Shown here one piece after another: positions 18,494 through 27,522 of a stretch of 64,000 nucleotides of DNA. The first letter of the stretch is position 1, and each line of letters begins with the position of its first letter. The notes under the pieces were generated by a model. The model worked only from the letters and a program-made list of their open reading frames with translations, was not told where the DNA came from and searched no databases. The translations under genes were made by a program, and so were the position numbers. Source of the stretch: Labrenzia sp. R4_2 (GTDB lineage: Bacteria > Pseudomonadota > Alphaproteobacteria > Rhizobiales > Stappiaceae); assembly GCF_017743865.1 (NCBI RefSeq), contig NZ_JAGHRJ010000010.1, positions 62,001-126,000 of the forward strand, read 5' to 3'.

Positions 18494-19005
18494 AGCCAGC
18501 CGCTAGGGTGAAACCCAAGCCCTTGCCAGCTTAGAAGATTGGGGCAAGGATGCCCGTCTCATTTGTGGCATCGCGCTCGTCAAGTCACGCGTTGTTTACT
18601 GAAGGCAAGCGGAACAACTATTTCTAGGTCCCCATCCAATGCCTTGGTCGCACACTAGCGTACATCCAGCTGTGGTGAGCGGCTGCTATCCCAGCTCCGC
18701 GTACAGAAGCTGACCGTCCGGAAGCGGCCCCTCTTCGGTCATTCGTGCCGACCGCAGCAAATGTCCGTTCTCCGCCCTGTCAGGACCTTGCTGCTTAGTG
18801 CAACGAGTGACTGCTTCCGGTAACTAAGTCCAGGATAGTGAACGGCTGAACCGGGGGCGCATTCCTGTCCGGCTCATTTGGAGCCGTTCGCGGACCGTCC
18901 GCTTTTCAGCGAAAAACATGAGAAAGCTGACCTAATACGGTCACTCAATCGGTGGAAAGGAAGGGCCTGATATCCAACCTTCTCCACCCAGAAACCCAAT
19001 ACTTG
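18494..19005. other. Intergenic region, no gene seen
   Basis: About 510 bp between convergent genes. No frame shows coding character, no RNA gene is recognisable, and there is no strong hairpin with a T-run. It probably marks the junction between the disrupted gene and the metal/redox island. Confidence 0.5.
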
Positions 19006-19707
19006 CTACCCAACCGTGACGCCAAACAACGCTCCTACCGCTGCTGTCGCAGCCATTGCGAGAGCGCCCCAGAGGGTGACCCGCGCAGCGCCCCGAATGA
19101 TACCAGCGCCGCCGGCGGATGCGCCCAGACCGCCGAGGACCGCGAGGCCGACGATCGTCAATGCCGCCACGAACAGCGCAATCGACGTTTCAGGCGCCAA
19201 TAGAACGACGATCAGCGGAACGACCGCACCCACGGCGAATGTGAGAGCTGAGACCAGCGCCGCCTGGATCGGGCGTGCCGTCACGGTCTCGGAGATGCCG
19301 AGTTCGTCGCGGGCATGCGATCCGAGCGCGTCGCGTTCGGTCAGCTGGTGGGCCACCTTTTCCGCCAGGTCGCGATCCAGCCCCCGTTCTACGTAGATCC
19401 GGGTGAGCTCCTCGAGCTCTGCCTCAGGCGTTTCCGCCAGCTCGCGGGTCTCGCGGGCAAGATCGGCTTGTTCCGCATCAGTCTGCGAACTGACCGAGAC
19501 GTATTCGCCTGCGGCCATGGACATCGCACCGGCCACGAGGCCAGCCAGCCCCGCGATCAGGACCTCCGGCTTTCCCGATCCTGCCGCGGCGACGCCGACC
19601 ACGAGGCTTGCCGTCGAGACGAGCCCGTCGTTGGCGCCGAGAACGGCGGCCCGCAGCCAGCCGATGCGATGCACCATGTGGATTTCGGAATGCGAGAGGC
19701 GGCTCAT
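19006..19707 (-). CDS. VIT1/CCC1-family divalent-metal transporter
   Basis: 233 residues. Family hallmarks include LGANDGLVSTASLVVGVAAAG in the first membrane segment, GLVAGAMSMAAGEYVSVSSQ in the second, a charged cytoplasmic segment with many Glu residues (ETRELAETPEAELEEL), and three hydrophobic segments at the C-terminus. VIT1/CCC1 proteins move Fe2+ or Mn2+ out of the cytoplasm, often coupled to protons. It is last in the six-gene minus-strand operon, overlapping the P-type ATPase gene by 4 bp, so iron or manganese handling is a reasonable role. Confidence 0.88.
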   Translation of the reverse strand: MSRLSHSEIHMVHRIGWLRAAVLGANDGLVSTASLVVGVAAAGSGKPEVLIAGLAGLVAGAMSMAAGEYVSVSSQTDAEQADLARETRELAETPEAELEELTRIYVERGLDRDLAEKVAHQLTERDALGSHARDELGISETVTARPIQAALVSALTFAVGAVVPLIVVLLAPETSIALFVAALTIVGLAVLGGLGASAGGAGIIRGAARVTLWGALAMAATAAVGALFGVTVG

Positions 19708-21620
19708 GGCGTGGCTCCTTGCGCGATGTCGTCCTGCCCGGAGGAGACAGCCTTTGGTTTCGGAGGGGTGGGTTCATGGGGCGCGATGCGCAGCGCACGG
19801 AGGGCGTTCAGGATAACTGCAACGTCGATGACCTCCTGCAGGAGCGCACCCTGCACCGGAGTGAGATAGCCGAAAGCCGCCGCGATCATGCCCATGACCG
19901 ACAGCCCGATCCCGGCGACAACGCTTTCAACAGCGATGCGCCGCGCGCCGCGCGCGATCTCGATCCCCGGCCCGAGCCGGTCGATACGGTCGACCAACAG
20001 CACGACGTCTGCCGCCTCCGCCGATGCAGCGGCCCCGCGTGCGCCCATCGCGACACCCACATCGGCCGCCGCGAGGGCCGGCGCGTCGTTGACGCCGTCG
20101 CCAACCATCATCACGGGCCCGCGCTTGCGCTCGGAGAGAACCAGCAGAACCTTCTGGTCGGGCGTGAGCCCGGCGCGCAGCCCGTCGAGGCCAAGCCCCT
20201 CGGTCACGCGCTCGGCCACGTCGGCGCGGTCGCCGGTGGCGAGCAGGATTCGCGCGATCCCCTCGCCGCGCAGCCCGTCGAGCATGGCGCCCGCGCCGTC
20301 GCGCAGGGGATCGGACATCACGAGATGCCCCGCCATGCGCCCGTCGACCGCGACCGCGACGAGGACCGACCCGGCGGCAATGGCCGAATGATCGCCGGGC
20401 CTCCGTCCGACGCGGGAGGCGACGAAGGCATCGCCGCCGACGATGACCTTCCGGCCCTCGACATGGCCCACGACGCCTTCACCCGGGATCTCAGCCACGT
20501 CCGACGGAACCGGCAGCGTGAAGCCGCGCGCCTTCGCGGCCGCAACGATGGCCTGCGCCACGGGGTGCTTGGACGCCTGGTCGAGCGCCGCAGCGAGGCG
20601 CAGTATGTCGTCCTCCGCCATCCCGTCGTGGCTATCAATCGAGACGATCTGCGGCCGGCCGTCCGTCAGCGTGCCGGTCTTGTCGAGGATCAGCGTTCGG
20701 ATGCGCGCCATCGTCTCGAGCGGTCCCGCGCCCTTTATCAGCACCCCGAAATGCGCGGCACGCGACAGCCCGGCCACCAGCGCCACAGGCACGGCCAGGA
20801 TCAGCGGACAGGGCGTGGCGACGACGAGCACGGCGACGGCCCGGATCGGGTCGCCGGTGAACCACCATGCAGCGAAGGCAATGCTGACCGTGACCGCCAG
20901 AAACCCCAGCGACCAACGGTCGGCCAGCCGCGACATCGGCGCCTTCGAGGCCTGCGCCTCCTCGACCAGCCGGACGATCCCGGCATAAGTGCTGTCCTTG
21001 GCTTCTCTCGTCGCCGTCAGATCGAACGCCTCGCCTGCGTTTGTGGAGCCGCTCATGGCTTCGGCGCCGTGGGCGAGGCGCACTGGCAGGGACTCGCCCG
21101 TCAGCGCGGAGGTGTCGACGAAGGCCGTCTCCGAGGCCACCGTGCCGTCCACCGGCACCACGTCGCCCTGACGGATCAGGAGGCGGTCGCCGGGCGCGAT
21201 GTGGTCGAGCGGGATCTCCTCCAGCCCGCCGTTGCGGTGGCGGGTCGCGGTCCGCGGCACGCGGGAGAGGAGGTCGTGCATCTCGCGCCGGGCGCGGCCT
21301 TCGGCGAAGGCTTCGAGGAATGTGCCGCCGGAATACATCACCGCGACCACCGCCGCGGCGAGGGTCTCGCCGAAGACGAGCGCCGCCGACATCGACAGCG
21401 CTGCGACGATATCGAGGCCCACCTCGCCGGAGCGCAGGCTGCGCAGAATCTCGACCACGAGTGCAGCGAGCGCGGGAACGACGCCGGCGATCCAGATCAG
21501 GTTCGCTGCTTCGGGTCGGCCGGAAAAGTAGAAGGCAAGTCCCGCAATCAGGCCGGTCGCGGCAATGAGCAGGATAGCGGTCTTGAAGCGGTCGGTCCGT
21601 GTCGTTTCCATGCGGCTCAT
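19704..21620 (-). CDS. P1B-type heavy-metal-translocating ATPase (TPC motif)
   Basis: 638 residues. All catalytic motifs are intact: TGES (174-177), DKTGT phosphorylation site (313-317), SKHPVAQAI (the HP motif of P1B pumps) and GDGVND. The ion-site motif is TPCPL (269-273) rather than the CPC/CPH of copper pumps or the SPC of cobalt pumps; TPC-type pumps have been linked to nickel, iron or related metals. There is no N-terminal CxxC metal-binding domain. It overlaps apbE upstream by 4 bp and the VIT1 gene downstream, so it is a tightly coupled member of the operon. Direction is presumably export; the metal is not certain. Confidence 0.88.
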   Translation of the reverse strand: MSRMETTRTDRFKTAILLIAATGLIAGLAFYFSGRPEAANLIWIAGVVPALAALVVEILRSLRSGEVGLDIVAALSMSAALVFGETLAAAVVAVMYSGGTFLEAFAEGRARREMHDLLSRVPRTATRHRNGGLEEIPLDHIAPGDRLLIRQGDVVPVDGTVASETAFVDTSALTGESLPVRLAHGAEAMSGSTNAGEAFDLTATREAKDSTYAGIVRLVEEAQASKAPMSRLADRWSLGFLAVTVSIAFAAWWFTGDPIRAVAVLVVATPCPLILAVPVALVAGLSRAAHFGVLIKGAGPLETMARIRTLILDKTGTLTDGRPQIVSIDSHDGMAEDDILRLAAALDQASKHPVAQAIVAAAKARGFTLPVPSDVAEIPGEGVVGHVEGRKVIVGGDAFVASRVGRRPGDHSAIAAGSVLVAVAVDGRMAGHLVMSDPLRDGAGAMLDGLRGEGIARILLATGDRADVAERVTEGLGLDGLRAGLTPDQKVLLVLSERKRGPVMMVGDGVNDAPALAAADVGVAMGARGAAASAEAADVVLLVDRIDRLGPGIEIARGARRIAVESVVAGIGLSVMGMIAAAFGYLTPVQGALLQEVIDVAVILNALRALRIAPHEPTPPKPKAVSSGQDDIAQGATP

Positions 21621-22597
21621 CTCCCCTCGGCTGAGGCGATTGCCGCTGGCTCTTCGGAAAATAGTCGTCCGACTCCCACGCCCCGTGCGCTGGCATCATC
21701 ATCGCGCAAGAGAAACAGGGCGTCGAGCCCGCTTCGTCTTGCGAGCGCAGCACCTTTGTCCGGCCCAAGCACCATGAGGGCCGTCGCCCACGCATCGGCC
21801 TCGGCACAGGTGCGGGCCACGACGGTGACGGAGGCCGGCGACGCGATCAGCGGCACTCCCCGCATCGGGTCCATTGTGTGCGACAGGCGGCGCCCCTGCA
21901 CCTCGACCCAGTGACGGTAGTCGCCCGAGGTGGCGACGGCGGCATCCTGCAGCGCGAGGATCGAATGCGGCGTCCGGCGCTCGGCGTCCGGCGCCTCGAC
22001 CGCGATGGTCCACGCCTCACCGTCCGGCCGGAGGCCCATTGCACGCATCTCTCCATCGATCCCGACGAGGGCATCGGAAATCCAATGATCGCGCAGCGTC
22101 TCGGCGAGCCGGTCGACGCCATAGCCTTTGGCGATGCCGTTGAGGTCGAGCTTCAGGACTGCGGCCTTGCGCACGCGGGCGTCGTCCATCTCCAGCACCT
22201 CATGTGCCGGGCGGCGCGAGGTTTCCATCGCGGCGCGGATGCCATCCGGCGCGGCGGCCTCCGGTCCGAAGCCCCAGGCTGTCACCGCATCGCCCATGCC
22301 GATATCGAAGGCCCCGCCGGAGGCACGCCCGATCTCGAGGCCGAGGCGCAGCACCTCGGCGAGACGGGCTGGAACCGTCACCCATTCTCCCACCGGCGCC
22401 GCATTGAGCTGCATCAGGTCGCTGCCCGGGTTCCAGGTCGACATCTGTCCGTCCACCTCGTCCACAGCCGCCTGCAGCGCCGCGCGGATCGGGGCCGGGT
22501 CGAAGTCCGGCTCCGCGAAGAATAGCGCCGACCAGCGCGTGCCCATGGTCGCCCCATTCAGGGCGTGCCTCGTCAGCTCAGTAGACATCTTCGACAT
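21617..22597 (-). CDS. apbE: FAD:protein FMN transferase ApbE
   Basis: 326 residues. ApbE attaches FMN covalently to Thr/Ser in extracytoplasmic proteins, using FAD and Mg2+. Signatures present: ATMGTRWS near the N-terminus, MSTWNPGSDLMQLN, LDLNGIAKGYGVDRL, ATSGDYRHW and HTMDPMRGVP, with a late CAEADAWATALMVLG. I see no clear signal peptide, so export may be by another route, or the annotated N-terminus may be short. It overlaps the reductase gene upstream by 20 bp. The likely substrate is the DUF2271 protein two genes upstream, which has an NGITGAS motif. Confidence 0.87.
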   Translation of the reverse strand: MSKMSTELTRHALNGATMGTRWSALFFAEPDFDPAPIRAALQAAVDEVDGQMSTWNPGSDLMQLNAAPVGEWVTVPARLAEVLRLGLEIGRASGGAFDIGMGDAVTAWGFGPEAAAPDGIRAAMETSRRPAHEVLEMDDARVRKAAVLKLDLNGIAKGYGVDRLAETLRDHWISDALVGIDGEMRAMGLRPDGEAWTIAVEAPDAERRTPHSILALQDAAVATSGDYRHWVEVQGRRLSHTMDPMRGVPLIASPASVTVVARTCAEADAWATALMVLGPDKGAALARRSGLDALFLLRDDDASARGVGVGRLFSEEPAAIASAEGR

Positions 22598-24800
22598 ACC
22601 GCCCCTCCGCCTTCAGGACCGCCGGCGTCAGCCCGGAGGTCGCGAGGATCTCGGCCAGCGCCTCGGCCACGCCGGCGGCCATGTCCCGTCCGCCGCAGAC
22701 CATCACGCGCGCGCCATTGCGGATGAGCTCTGCGACCTGAGTGGCCTCGCTGCGCAGCGCGTCCTGGACGTAATGGGGACGCGCCCCGCGCGAGACGGCC
22801 GTGACCAGCCGGCTTACACGCCCTTCGTCCTGCCATCCGGGGAACTCCTCGCCGTAGAAGAAATCGCTATCGGGATGGCGCATGCCGAAGAACAGATGGA
22901 TCGGCCTGCGGCGCGTATTGCCGCGCACAAAGCCCGCGAGCGGCCCGATGCCGGTCCCTGCGCCGATCAGGATCAGGGGCGCCCGGCTTCGGCCCGGACG
23001 GAAGCCGGGGTTGGGGCGCAAGAAGGCGCTCACCGTGTCGCCAGGTTCCAGCGCTGTGAGCTGACCCGAGCAGAGGCCGCCGGGAAGCTTCTTGACCACG
23101 ATCTCGATGAAGCCGTCGCGGCGTCCGGAGGCGAGCGAGTAGAGCCGCGGGACGAGACTTCCCTCCGGAAGGACGCCGATCAGGTCACCGGCCTCGAACC
23201 GCGCGAAGCCGTCGCCTCGCAGCCGTTGCCAGAGTGAGACGTGCGGAAGCGCGAAACGGAGGATCGCCGTCGGGGCCTGCACCTCGGCGCCGTAGTCGCG
23301 GCGCGATACGAGGGTCAGCGTCTCGGTTTTCGGCAGAACCGGCTGATGCGACAGTTCGAGCGCAATGCCGAGAGCGTCTCCCAGCGCACGGCCCCAACGG
23401 GCGAAATCCTGCGGCGATTGCCGGTCGATTGTGTCGAGCGGCAGAAGCTCGGGCCAACCCTTCGCCTGCGCCGCTGCCGCGACGTCCCTTGCGAAGGCGC
23501 AATAGGCCGGAAAGCTGCGGTCGCCGAAGCCGAGCACCGCCAGAGAAATGTCCGGCGCCCGGTCGGAAGCGTTCAGCCGGTCGAGAAAGCCCTTCGCCGA
23601 GGCGGGCGCCGCGCCGTCGCCATAGGTTGCGGCGAGCAGGATGATCCGCTGGGCCGTAGCGTAGCGTTCTGGCGCGAAGGCCGACATCGGTGCTGTGTGC
23701 ACCTTCTGCCCGGCTTGCGTCAGTGCGGTGTGGAGCGTGGCCGCAAATCCCCAGGTGCTGCCGCCCTCGCTGCCGACGAGCAGGATCGTCTCGGCACGTC
23801 CCGCGGGCTGATTGCTTCGGATGCGCGGCCGCCCCCTCCGTCCCGCGAGCCAGACGACAACGCCAGTCACGCCCATGGCCGGGACGCCGAGCGCCATCAG
23901 GCCCAGAACGAGGCCAAGCGTCGCCGCACCCTGTCCGGTGTGCAGCATGTAGATGGTTTCCGAAACGCGTTCCCACCCGGTCAGGTCAGTCCAGGCCAGC
24001 AGCGCCCCGGTGCCCTGATCGAGATACCCGGTCCCACGGTCGGTCTTCAGCGTGAAGACGTCCGTAGCGTCGCCGGGATAGGGAAAGCTCAGTTCGCGCA
24101 ACTCGGCGACGGGCGTCTGCTGCAGCGTGGCCATCCGGTCCAGCGCAAACCCCGTCGCTCCACTGACCTCGGTCGGTATGGCCGGGATGGCGCCGCCATC
24201 CGGCAGGAGATCGAAGGTCGACGCCGTCATCCAGAGGGCGGTCGTGGAAGACAGAACGAAGCCGACGACGGCGATCCGGGCGATCTCGACGTGCAGCCGC
24301 CCGGCAAGCGGTCCGCGCAAGCGCGCGAACCAGTGTCGCCAGCCGCCCGCCCGCCGCGCGACCAGCGCCGCGCCGGAGAGCGAGAGGATCAGCATCGCGG
24401 CAGCCCCTGCGGCCGTGGCGATGCGCCCGCCGTCCCCGAGGAACAGCGAACGGTGAAGGTTGGTGAGCCAGCGTTCGGCCTGGTTCGGGTCGGCCGAGGC
24501 CACGCCTTCACCCGTCGCCGGGTCGATCACGGCGGCACCCGGCGCGCCCTGATCGAACCAGTAGGCAGTGATCCGACCGGAGGGCGACCGCCGGATTTGC
24601 TCGACGCCCGGATAGACGGCCTCGATGCGGTCCGCGAGGGCGGCGACCGTGAGCCCGGTCTCCGGCTGCGGGGCGGCAAGCCGTTCGGCCGCAGGGAAGA
24701 CCGACAGTGCCGCGCCACTCAGCGCGAGGATCGTGACGAGCGCGAGGGCCAGAAGACCCGGCCAGCGATGGAGTGCACGGATCATGGCCCCGATCCTCAC
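22578..24800 (-). CDS. PepSY-TM / flavodoxin / FNR fusion reductase
   Basis: 740 residues in three parts. The N-terminal third is a PepSY-associated membrane domain with about four helices (WPGLLALALVTILALSGAAL near the start). A flavodoxin domain follows (LVGSEGGSTWGFAATL; ATYGDGAAPASAKGF; LGFGDRSFPAYCAFA). The C-terminal part is a CysJ-like ferredoxin-reductase domain with RLYSLASGR for FAD, GAGTGIGPLAGFVRG for NAD(P)H and a late MVCGGRDMAAGV. It should carry electrons from NAD(P)H through FAD/FMN to the membrane side. The gene overlaps both neighbours (DUF2271 gene and apbE), pointing to one flavin-based extracytoplasmic electron-transfer unit. Confidence 0.85.
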   Translation of the reverse strand: MRIGAMIRALHRWPGLLALALVTILALSGAALSVFPAAERLAAPQPETGLTVAALADRIEAVYPGVEQIRRSPSGRITAYWFDQGAPGAAVIDPATGEGVASADPNQAERWLTNLHRSLFLGDGGRIATAAGAAAMLILSLSGAALVARRAGGWRHWFARLRGPLAGRLHVEIARIAVVGFVLSSTTALWMTASTFDLLPDGGAIPAIPTEVSGATGFALDRMATLQQTPVAELRELSFPYPGDATDVFTLKTDRGTGYLDQGTGALLAWTDLTGWERVSETIYMLHTGQGAATLGLVLGLMALGVPAMGVTGVVVWLAGRRGRPRIRSNQPAGRAETILLVGSEGGSTWGFAATLHTALTQAGQKVHTAPMSAFAPERYATAQRIILLAATYGDGAAPASAKGFLDRLNASDRAPDISLAVLGFGDRSFPAYCAFARDVAAAAQAKGWPELLPLDTIDRQSPQDFARWGRALGDALGIALELSHQPVLPKTETLTLVSRRDYGAEVQAPTAILRFALPHVSLWQRLRGDGFARFEAGDLIGVLPEGSLVPRLYSLASGRRDGFIEIVVKKLPGGLCSGQLTALEPGDTVSAFLRPNPGFRPGRSRAPLILIGAGTGIGPLAGFVRGNTRRRPIHLFFGMRHPDSDFFYGEEFPGWQDEGRVSRLVTAVSRGARPHYVQDALRSEATQVAELIRNGARVMVCGGRDMAAGVAEALAEILATSGLTPAVLKAEGRYVEDVY

Positions 24801-25267
24801 ATGTCGTAGGCGAAGCTGGCGATGTACCGGCGGCCGCTCACCGGCGTGCCCGCGCCATCGGTCGTGAGCGGCACCGCCACCTCGTTCGGACTGTCGCGCA
24901 TGTCCTCGACGGCGGCGTCAATGTGCAGCGTGTAGCCCGCGTCGAAGAGCGCGTCGGCGAGGTCGAGCGTGATCTCGAGCGTGCGGCCCGCGCCGACGCT
25001 GGCGCCGGTGATGCCGTTGACCTGCGCAGTGTCGCCGCCGGTGGCTCGGTACCAGTCGCTCAGATGCTCGTAGTACTTGGACTTGCCGCCAGCCATCCAG
25101 AGACTGCCGACATAGGCGCCCGAGGTGTCGGTGACGTAGAGCGCGAGATAGGCCCCGTCGCCGCCGTAATTGTTGAGGGTCGTGGTGAGCGTCACAGGCC
25201 TCGCCATGGCGAGGCCGGGGAGCGTCAGCGCGGTGGTGAGCGCGAGCGTTGCAAGAAGCGATTTCAT
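24797..25267 (-). CDS. DUF2271 exported protein with ApbE-type flavinylation motif
   Basis: 156 residues, signal peptide with cleavage near LAMARP. The core matches DUF2271 (LTTTLNNYGGDGAYLALYVT; SLWMAGGKSKYYEHLSDWY). At residues 84-90 it reads NGITGAS, which fits the ApbE target pattern (D/N)xx(S/T)GA(S/T), with Thr87 as the FMN-bearing residue. This makes it a likely covalent flavoprotein on the periplasmic side, reduced by the PepSY-flavodoxin reductase encoded next (4-bp overlap). DUF2271 proteins are often found with ApbE and PepSY genes. Confidence 0.8.
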   Translation of the reverse strand: MKSLLATLALTTALTLPGLAMARPVTLTTTLNNYGGDGAYLALYVTDTSGAYVGSLWMAGGKSKYYEHLSDWYRATGGDTAQVNGITGASVGAGRTLEITLDLADALFDAGYTLHIDAAVEDMRDSPNEVAVPLTTDGAGTPVSGRRYIASFAYDM

Positions 25268-25304
25268 CGGGTTGATCCTTTTTGGAGAGGAGCTCGAGAG
25301 CGGT

Positions 25305-25658
25305 TCAGTTCACCTGAACCTGCGGCGGAGCGCCGTTCCCGAAGAGGCCGTTCTGCGGAGGGGCGACCGTGCCGGCGGGCGCTGGATTGCGAGCGCCACC
25401 GCGGCAGTCGTCGTCGTCATCGTCGTCATCGTCATCGTCGTCGTCGTGGCCGCGACGAGAACCGTCCCGCCAACGGTCGTCATCGTTGTCGTCATCGTCG
25501 CTTGCGAGAACGAGCGGCATCGCTTGCGGGGCGTCATCGAAGAGAGCGGCGACGGACCGAAGGACGTCGGGCGGGGATTGCATCGCGCTCCAGGCGGGGA
25601 CGCCGATCGCGGCGGTCAGCGCCGTGGACGCGACCAGAAGTGTCAGGGTCTTCTTCAT
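25305..25658 (-). CDS. Exported poly-aspartate protein, hypothetical
   Basis: 117 residues with a signal peptide (cleavage after PAWSA). The mature protein has an acidic stretch DDDDNDDDRW, then a His followed by 13 consecutive Asp and a Cys, then a Pro/Gly/Asn-rich tail. The Asp run is encoded by mixed GAC and GAT codons, so it is not a simple trinucleotide expansion. Such acidic tracts bind cations, and a role in holding Fe, Mn or Ca outside the membrane would fit this operon. It is first in the six-gene operon and is preceded by a putative response-regulator box. Not a recognised family. Confidence 0.7.
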   Translation of the reverse strand: MKKTLTLLVASTALTAAIGVPAWSAMQSPPDVLRSVAALFDDAPQAMPLVLASDDDDNDDDRWRDGSRRGHDDDDDDDDDDDDDCRGGARNPAPAGTVAPPQNGLFGNGAPPQVQVN

Positions 25659-25732
25659 GGCAGGGTCTCCTTTTGTCTGCTGGAGACAATCTGGAGATCC
25701 GACCTGAGGGCTTCCTGACGCGTCGGCGATTC

Positions 25733-25752
25733 CCGCTTCAGCTTGCCGTCAG
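25733..25752 (-). promoter_or_regulatory. Putative response-regulator box upstream of the poly-Asp/DUF2271/apbE operon
   Basis: On the minus strand it reads CTGACGGCAAGCTGAAGCGG: two CTGA half-sites 11 bp apart, the spacing used by OmpR-family regulators. Closely related copies lie at 27523-27541 and 27552-27571 in front of the PepSY and two-component genes. It sits about 75 bp upstream of the first gene of the operon. Confidence 0.55.
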
Positions 25753-25760
25753 GAAGAAAA

Positions 25761-25784
25761 GGCCCCGCGGGTGAGAGCGGGGCC
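25761..25784 (-). terminator. Rho-independent terminator after the ferric reductase gene
   Basis: Stem GGCCCCGC (25761-25768) / GCGGGGCC (25777-25784) with an 8-nt loop. On the minus strand it is followed by TTTTCTTCC. It lies 55 bp beyond the stop of the ferric-reductase-like gene and separates it from the operon that follows. Confidence 0.75.
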
Positions 25785-25838
25785 AAAAGGCGCAGGCGAG
25801 AGCCACACGGCTGGCGTGGCGATGTGACAGGCCCTTAC

Positions 25839-27161
25839 TCAGACGAATTCGAACTGCTCGAAGCGGACCCGCCGCGGCATCTGGCCCTGTGCCTTCAGGC
25901 CCTTGAGGATCCCGTCCTTCAGGCCGGTCGGGCCGCAGAACCACAGATCGGCATCCTTGACCGCGAACGGCGCCGCGCCGATCAGGCGCTCGGCCGTGAG
26001 CCGGCCATCGCGCGTCGTGACGACCACCTCGAAACTGAACCTCGGGTTGCGGGCGACCGCAGCGCGCAGCGTCTCTACCCCGATCGCGTCCTCTTGCGTT
26101 CGGACACAATGGACGAGGTGAATGTCGCGCCTCTCCGCCTCGGTCAGGCTTTCCGCCCAGGCGAGGAAGGGTGTGATGCCGATACCGCCGGCGAGCCAGA
26201 TCTGGCGCGCACCACCCTTGCGGAAGTCGAACCGTCCATAGGGGCCCTCGATCTGCACGCGCGTCCCGGCGCGGAGCGCCCGAGGCAGATCCCGTGTCCA
26301 GCCGCCGAGGGCCCGGACCGAAAACGCCAATGTGCCGTCAGGACGCGGGGCACTGGCGATCGTGAAAGGATGAGGCTCGGACAGCCCCGCCTCCGGCGCA
26401 CGGACGAAGGCGAATTGCCCCGGCCGCCACCGCATGGCCCGCCCCTCGGGGCGGAGGGTCACCGTGGTGGTGTCCCCGGTCTGGCTGATCTCTGTGATGG
26501 TGAACGCCCGACGCCGCAGGCGTGGGGCGATCAATTCGGTATAGATCCACGCGATCACTCCGGCGATGCCGAATGTGTTCAGAAGCATCGAGAGCGATGG
26601 ATCTACCCCCGTCGGCATGTCGACGAAGAACTGGTGAAAGACCACCATGGCAAATAGGGCGCCCATGAAACGATGGCTGAACCGCCAGATCTGATAGGGG
26701 ATTTCCAGCCCGATGAAGGGCAACCGCCGGAACCAGCTGACAGCAATCAGCGCGAGAAGCGCGTTGAAGGCGAACTCGCCCGCCTCCTCACCCAGTTCAC
26801 CAAGGCCGGTTTCACGAACTGTCCGCTCGAAGTCCGGCTCGATCTGCTGATGCAAAATCATCAGAACCATCGCGGAGATGCCCAGCCATTTGTGGACCCG
26901 GTACATGCGGTCGAGTCCGCCGAACAATGGCTCCACCAGAGGCGGCCGTGCGGCGAGGATCAGGGTCTGCGCCATTGCGACGACCGCCGCGGCCCCAACG
27001 GCAATGCCGAGCGCGGCATCCGCGCCATAGGGCGAATAGCTGTTGAACCCGAGCAGTGCGGCCAGCAGGCATGGCAACGCCACGAGCAACGGGCCCATCA
27101 TGGGCAGTGTCGGAAAGCCGGGCGCCGGGACATCACTGGCGCGATGCACTGCATCAGTCAT
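25839..27161 (-). CDS. Ferric-reductase-like transmembrane protein with FAD/NAD(P)H domain
   Basis: 440 residues. The N-terminal half has about six hydrophobic segments with the histidine pattern of the ferric reductase/NOX haem domain (YRVHKWLGISAMVLMILHQQ; RFSHRFMGALFAMVVFHQFF). The C-terminal half is an FNR module: FAFVRAPEAGLSEPHPFTIAS for FAD, then WLAGGIGITPFLAWAES and late DLWFCGPTGLKDGI for NAD(P)H. It should pass electrons from cytoplasmic NAD(P)H through haem to an outside acceptor such as Fe3+ or a quinone. It overlaps the PepSY gene by 8 bp and ends at a clear terminator. Confidence 0.85.
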   Translation of the reverse strand: MTDAVHRASDVPAPGFPTLPMMGPLLVALPCLLAALLGFNSYSPYGADAALGIAVGAAAVVAMAQTLILAARPPLVEPLFGGLDRMYRVHKWLGISAMVLMILHQQIEPDFERTVRETGLGELGEEAGEFAFNALLALIAVSWFRRLPFIGLEIPYQIWRFSHRFMGALFAMVVFHQFFVDMPTGVDPSLSMLLNTFGIAGVIAWIYTELIAPRLRRRAFTITEISQTGDTTTVTLRPEGRAMRWRPGQFAFVRAPEAGLSEPHPFTIASAPRPDGTLAFSVRALGGWTRDLPRALRAGTRVQIEGPYGRFDFRKGGARQIWLAGGIGITPFLAWAESLTEAERRDIHLVHCVRTQEDAIGVETLRAAVARNPRFSFEVVVTTRDGRLTAERLIGAAPFAVKDADLWFCGPTGLKDGILKGLKAQGQMPRRVRFEQFEFV

Positions 27162-27471
27162 CGTCGCCTCCCTCTCGGTCCCGGTCGCGCCGATCGCCCT
27201 CGTCGTCCTCGTATTCGAACTCGATCACCTGCAGCGTCGCCGGATGAACGGTCACCTCGATCGGGCGCCCCCCGGCGTCCCGGCCGTCAATCTCGTAGCA
27301 GCCGTCGTCGATCTTGATCCGGCGCACCGTCCAGCCGTTCTCCTCGGCCAGACGGGCGACGGCGTCGCGCGGCTGCCAGTCGGCCATCGGCACGAAGCAG
27401 TCGTCGTCAGCCAGCGCGACACCGGCCGGAAGGACCGCGAGAAAGCCGAGAATTGTCAATGTCTTCTTCAT
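27154..27471 (-). CDS. Periplasmic PepSY-domain protein
   Basis: 105 residues: signal peptide MKKTLTILGFLAVLPAGVALA, then a single PepSY fold (ADWQPRDAVARLAEENGWTVRRIKIDDGCYEIDG; RPIEVTVHPATLQVIEFEYED) and a charged acidic tail ending in Asp residues. PepSY proteins are commonly paired with two-component systems and ferric-reductase-like proteins and may sense or present a metal or peptide. It is first of a two-gene operon, divergent from the response-regulator gene. Confidence 0.8.
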   Translation of the reverse strand: MKKTLTILGFLAVLPAGVALADDDCFVPMADWQPRDAVARLAEENGWTVRRIKIDDGCYEIDGRDAGGRPIEVTVHPATLQVIEFEYEDDEGDRRDRDREGGDDD

Positions 27472-27522
27472 GGGCCAAACTCCTCGCTACGGCCATCGTG
27501 ACGCAATTCATGCGCGGCGAAG

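Noticed and set aside
19608-24809. Very long plus-strand frames (up to 768 codons) across the P-type ATPase, apbE and reductase genes
   Set aside because: Exact antisense of recognised genes with intact motifs; no ribosome site or homology of their own.
25400-25450. Tandem TCG/TCA repeat considered as a microsatellite or CRISPR-like repeat
   Set aside because: It lies in frame inside a signal-peptide-bearing ORF and encodes an Asp tract with mixed codons; there are no spacers.
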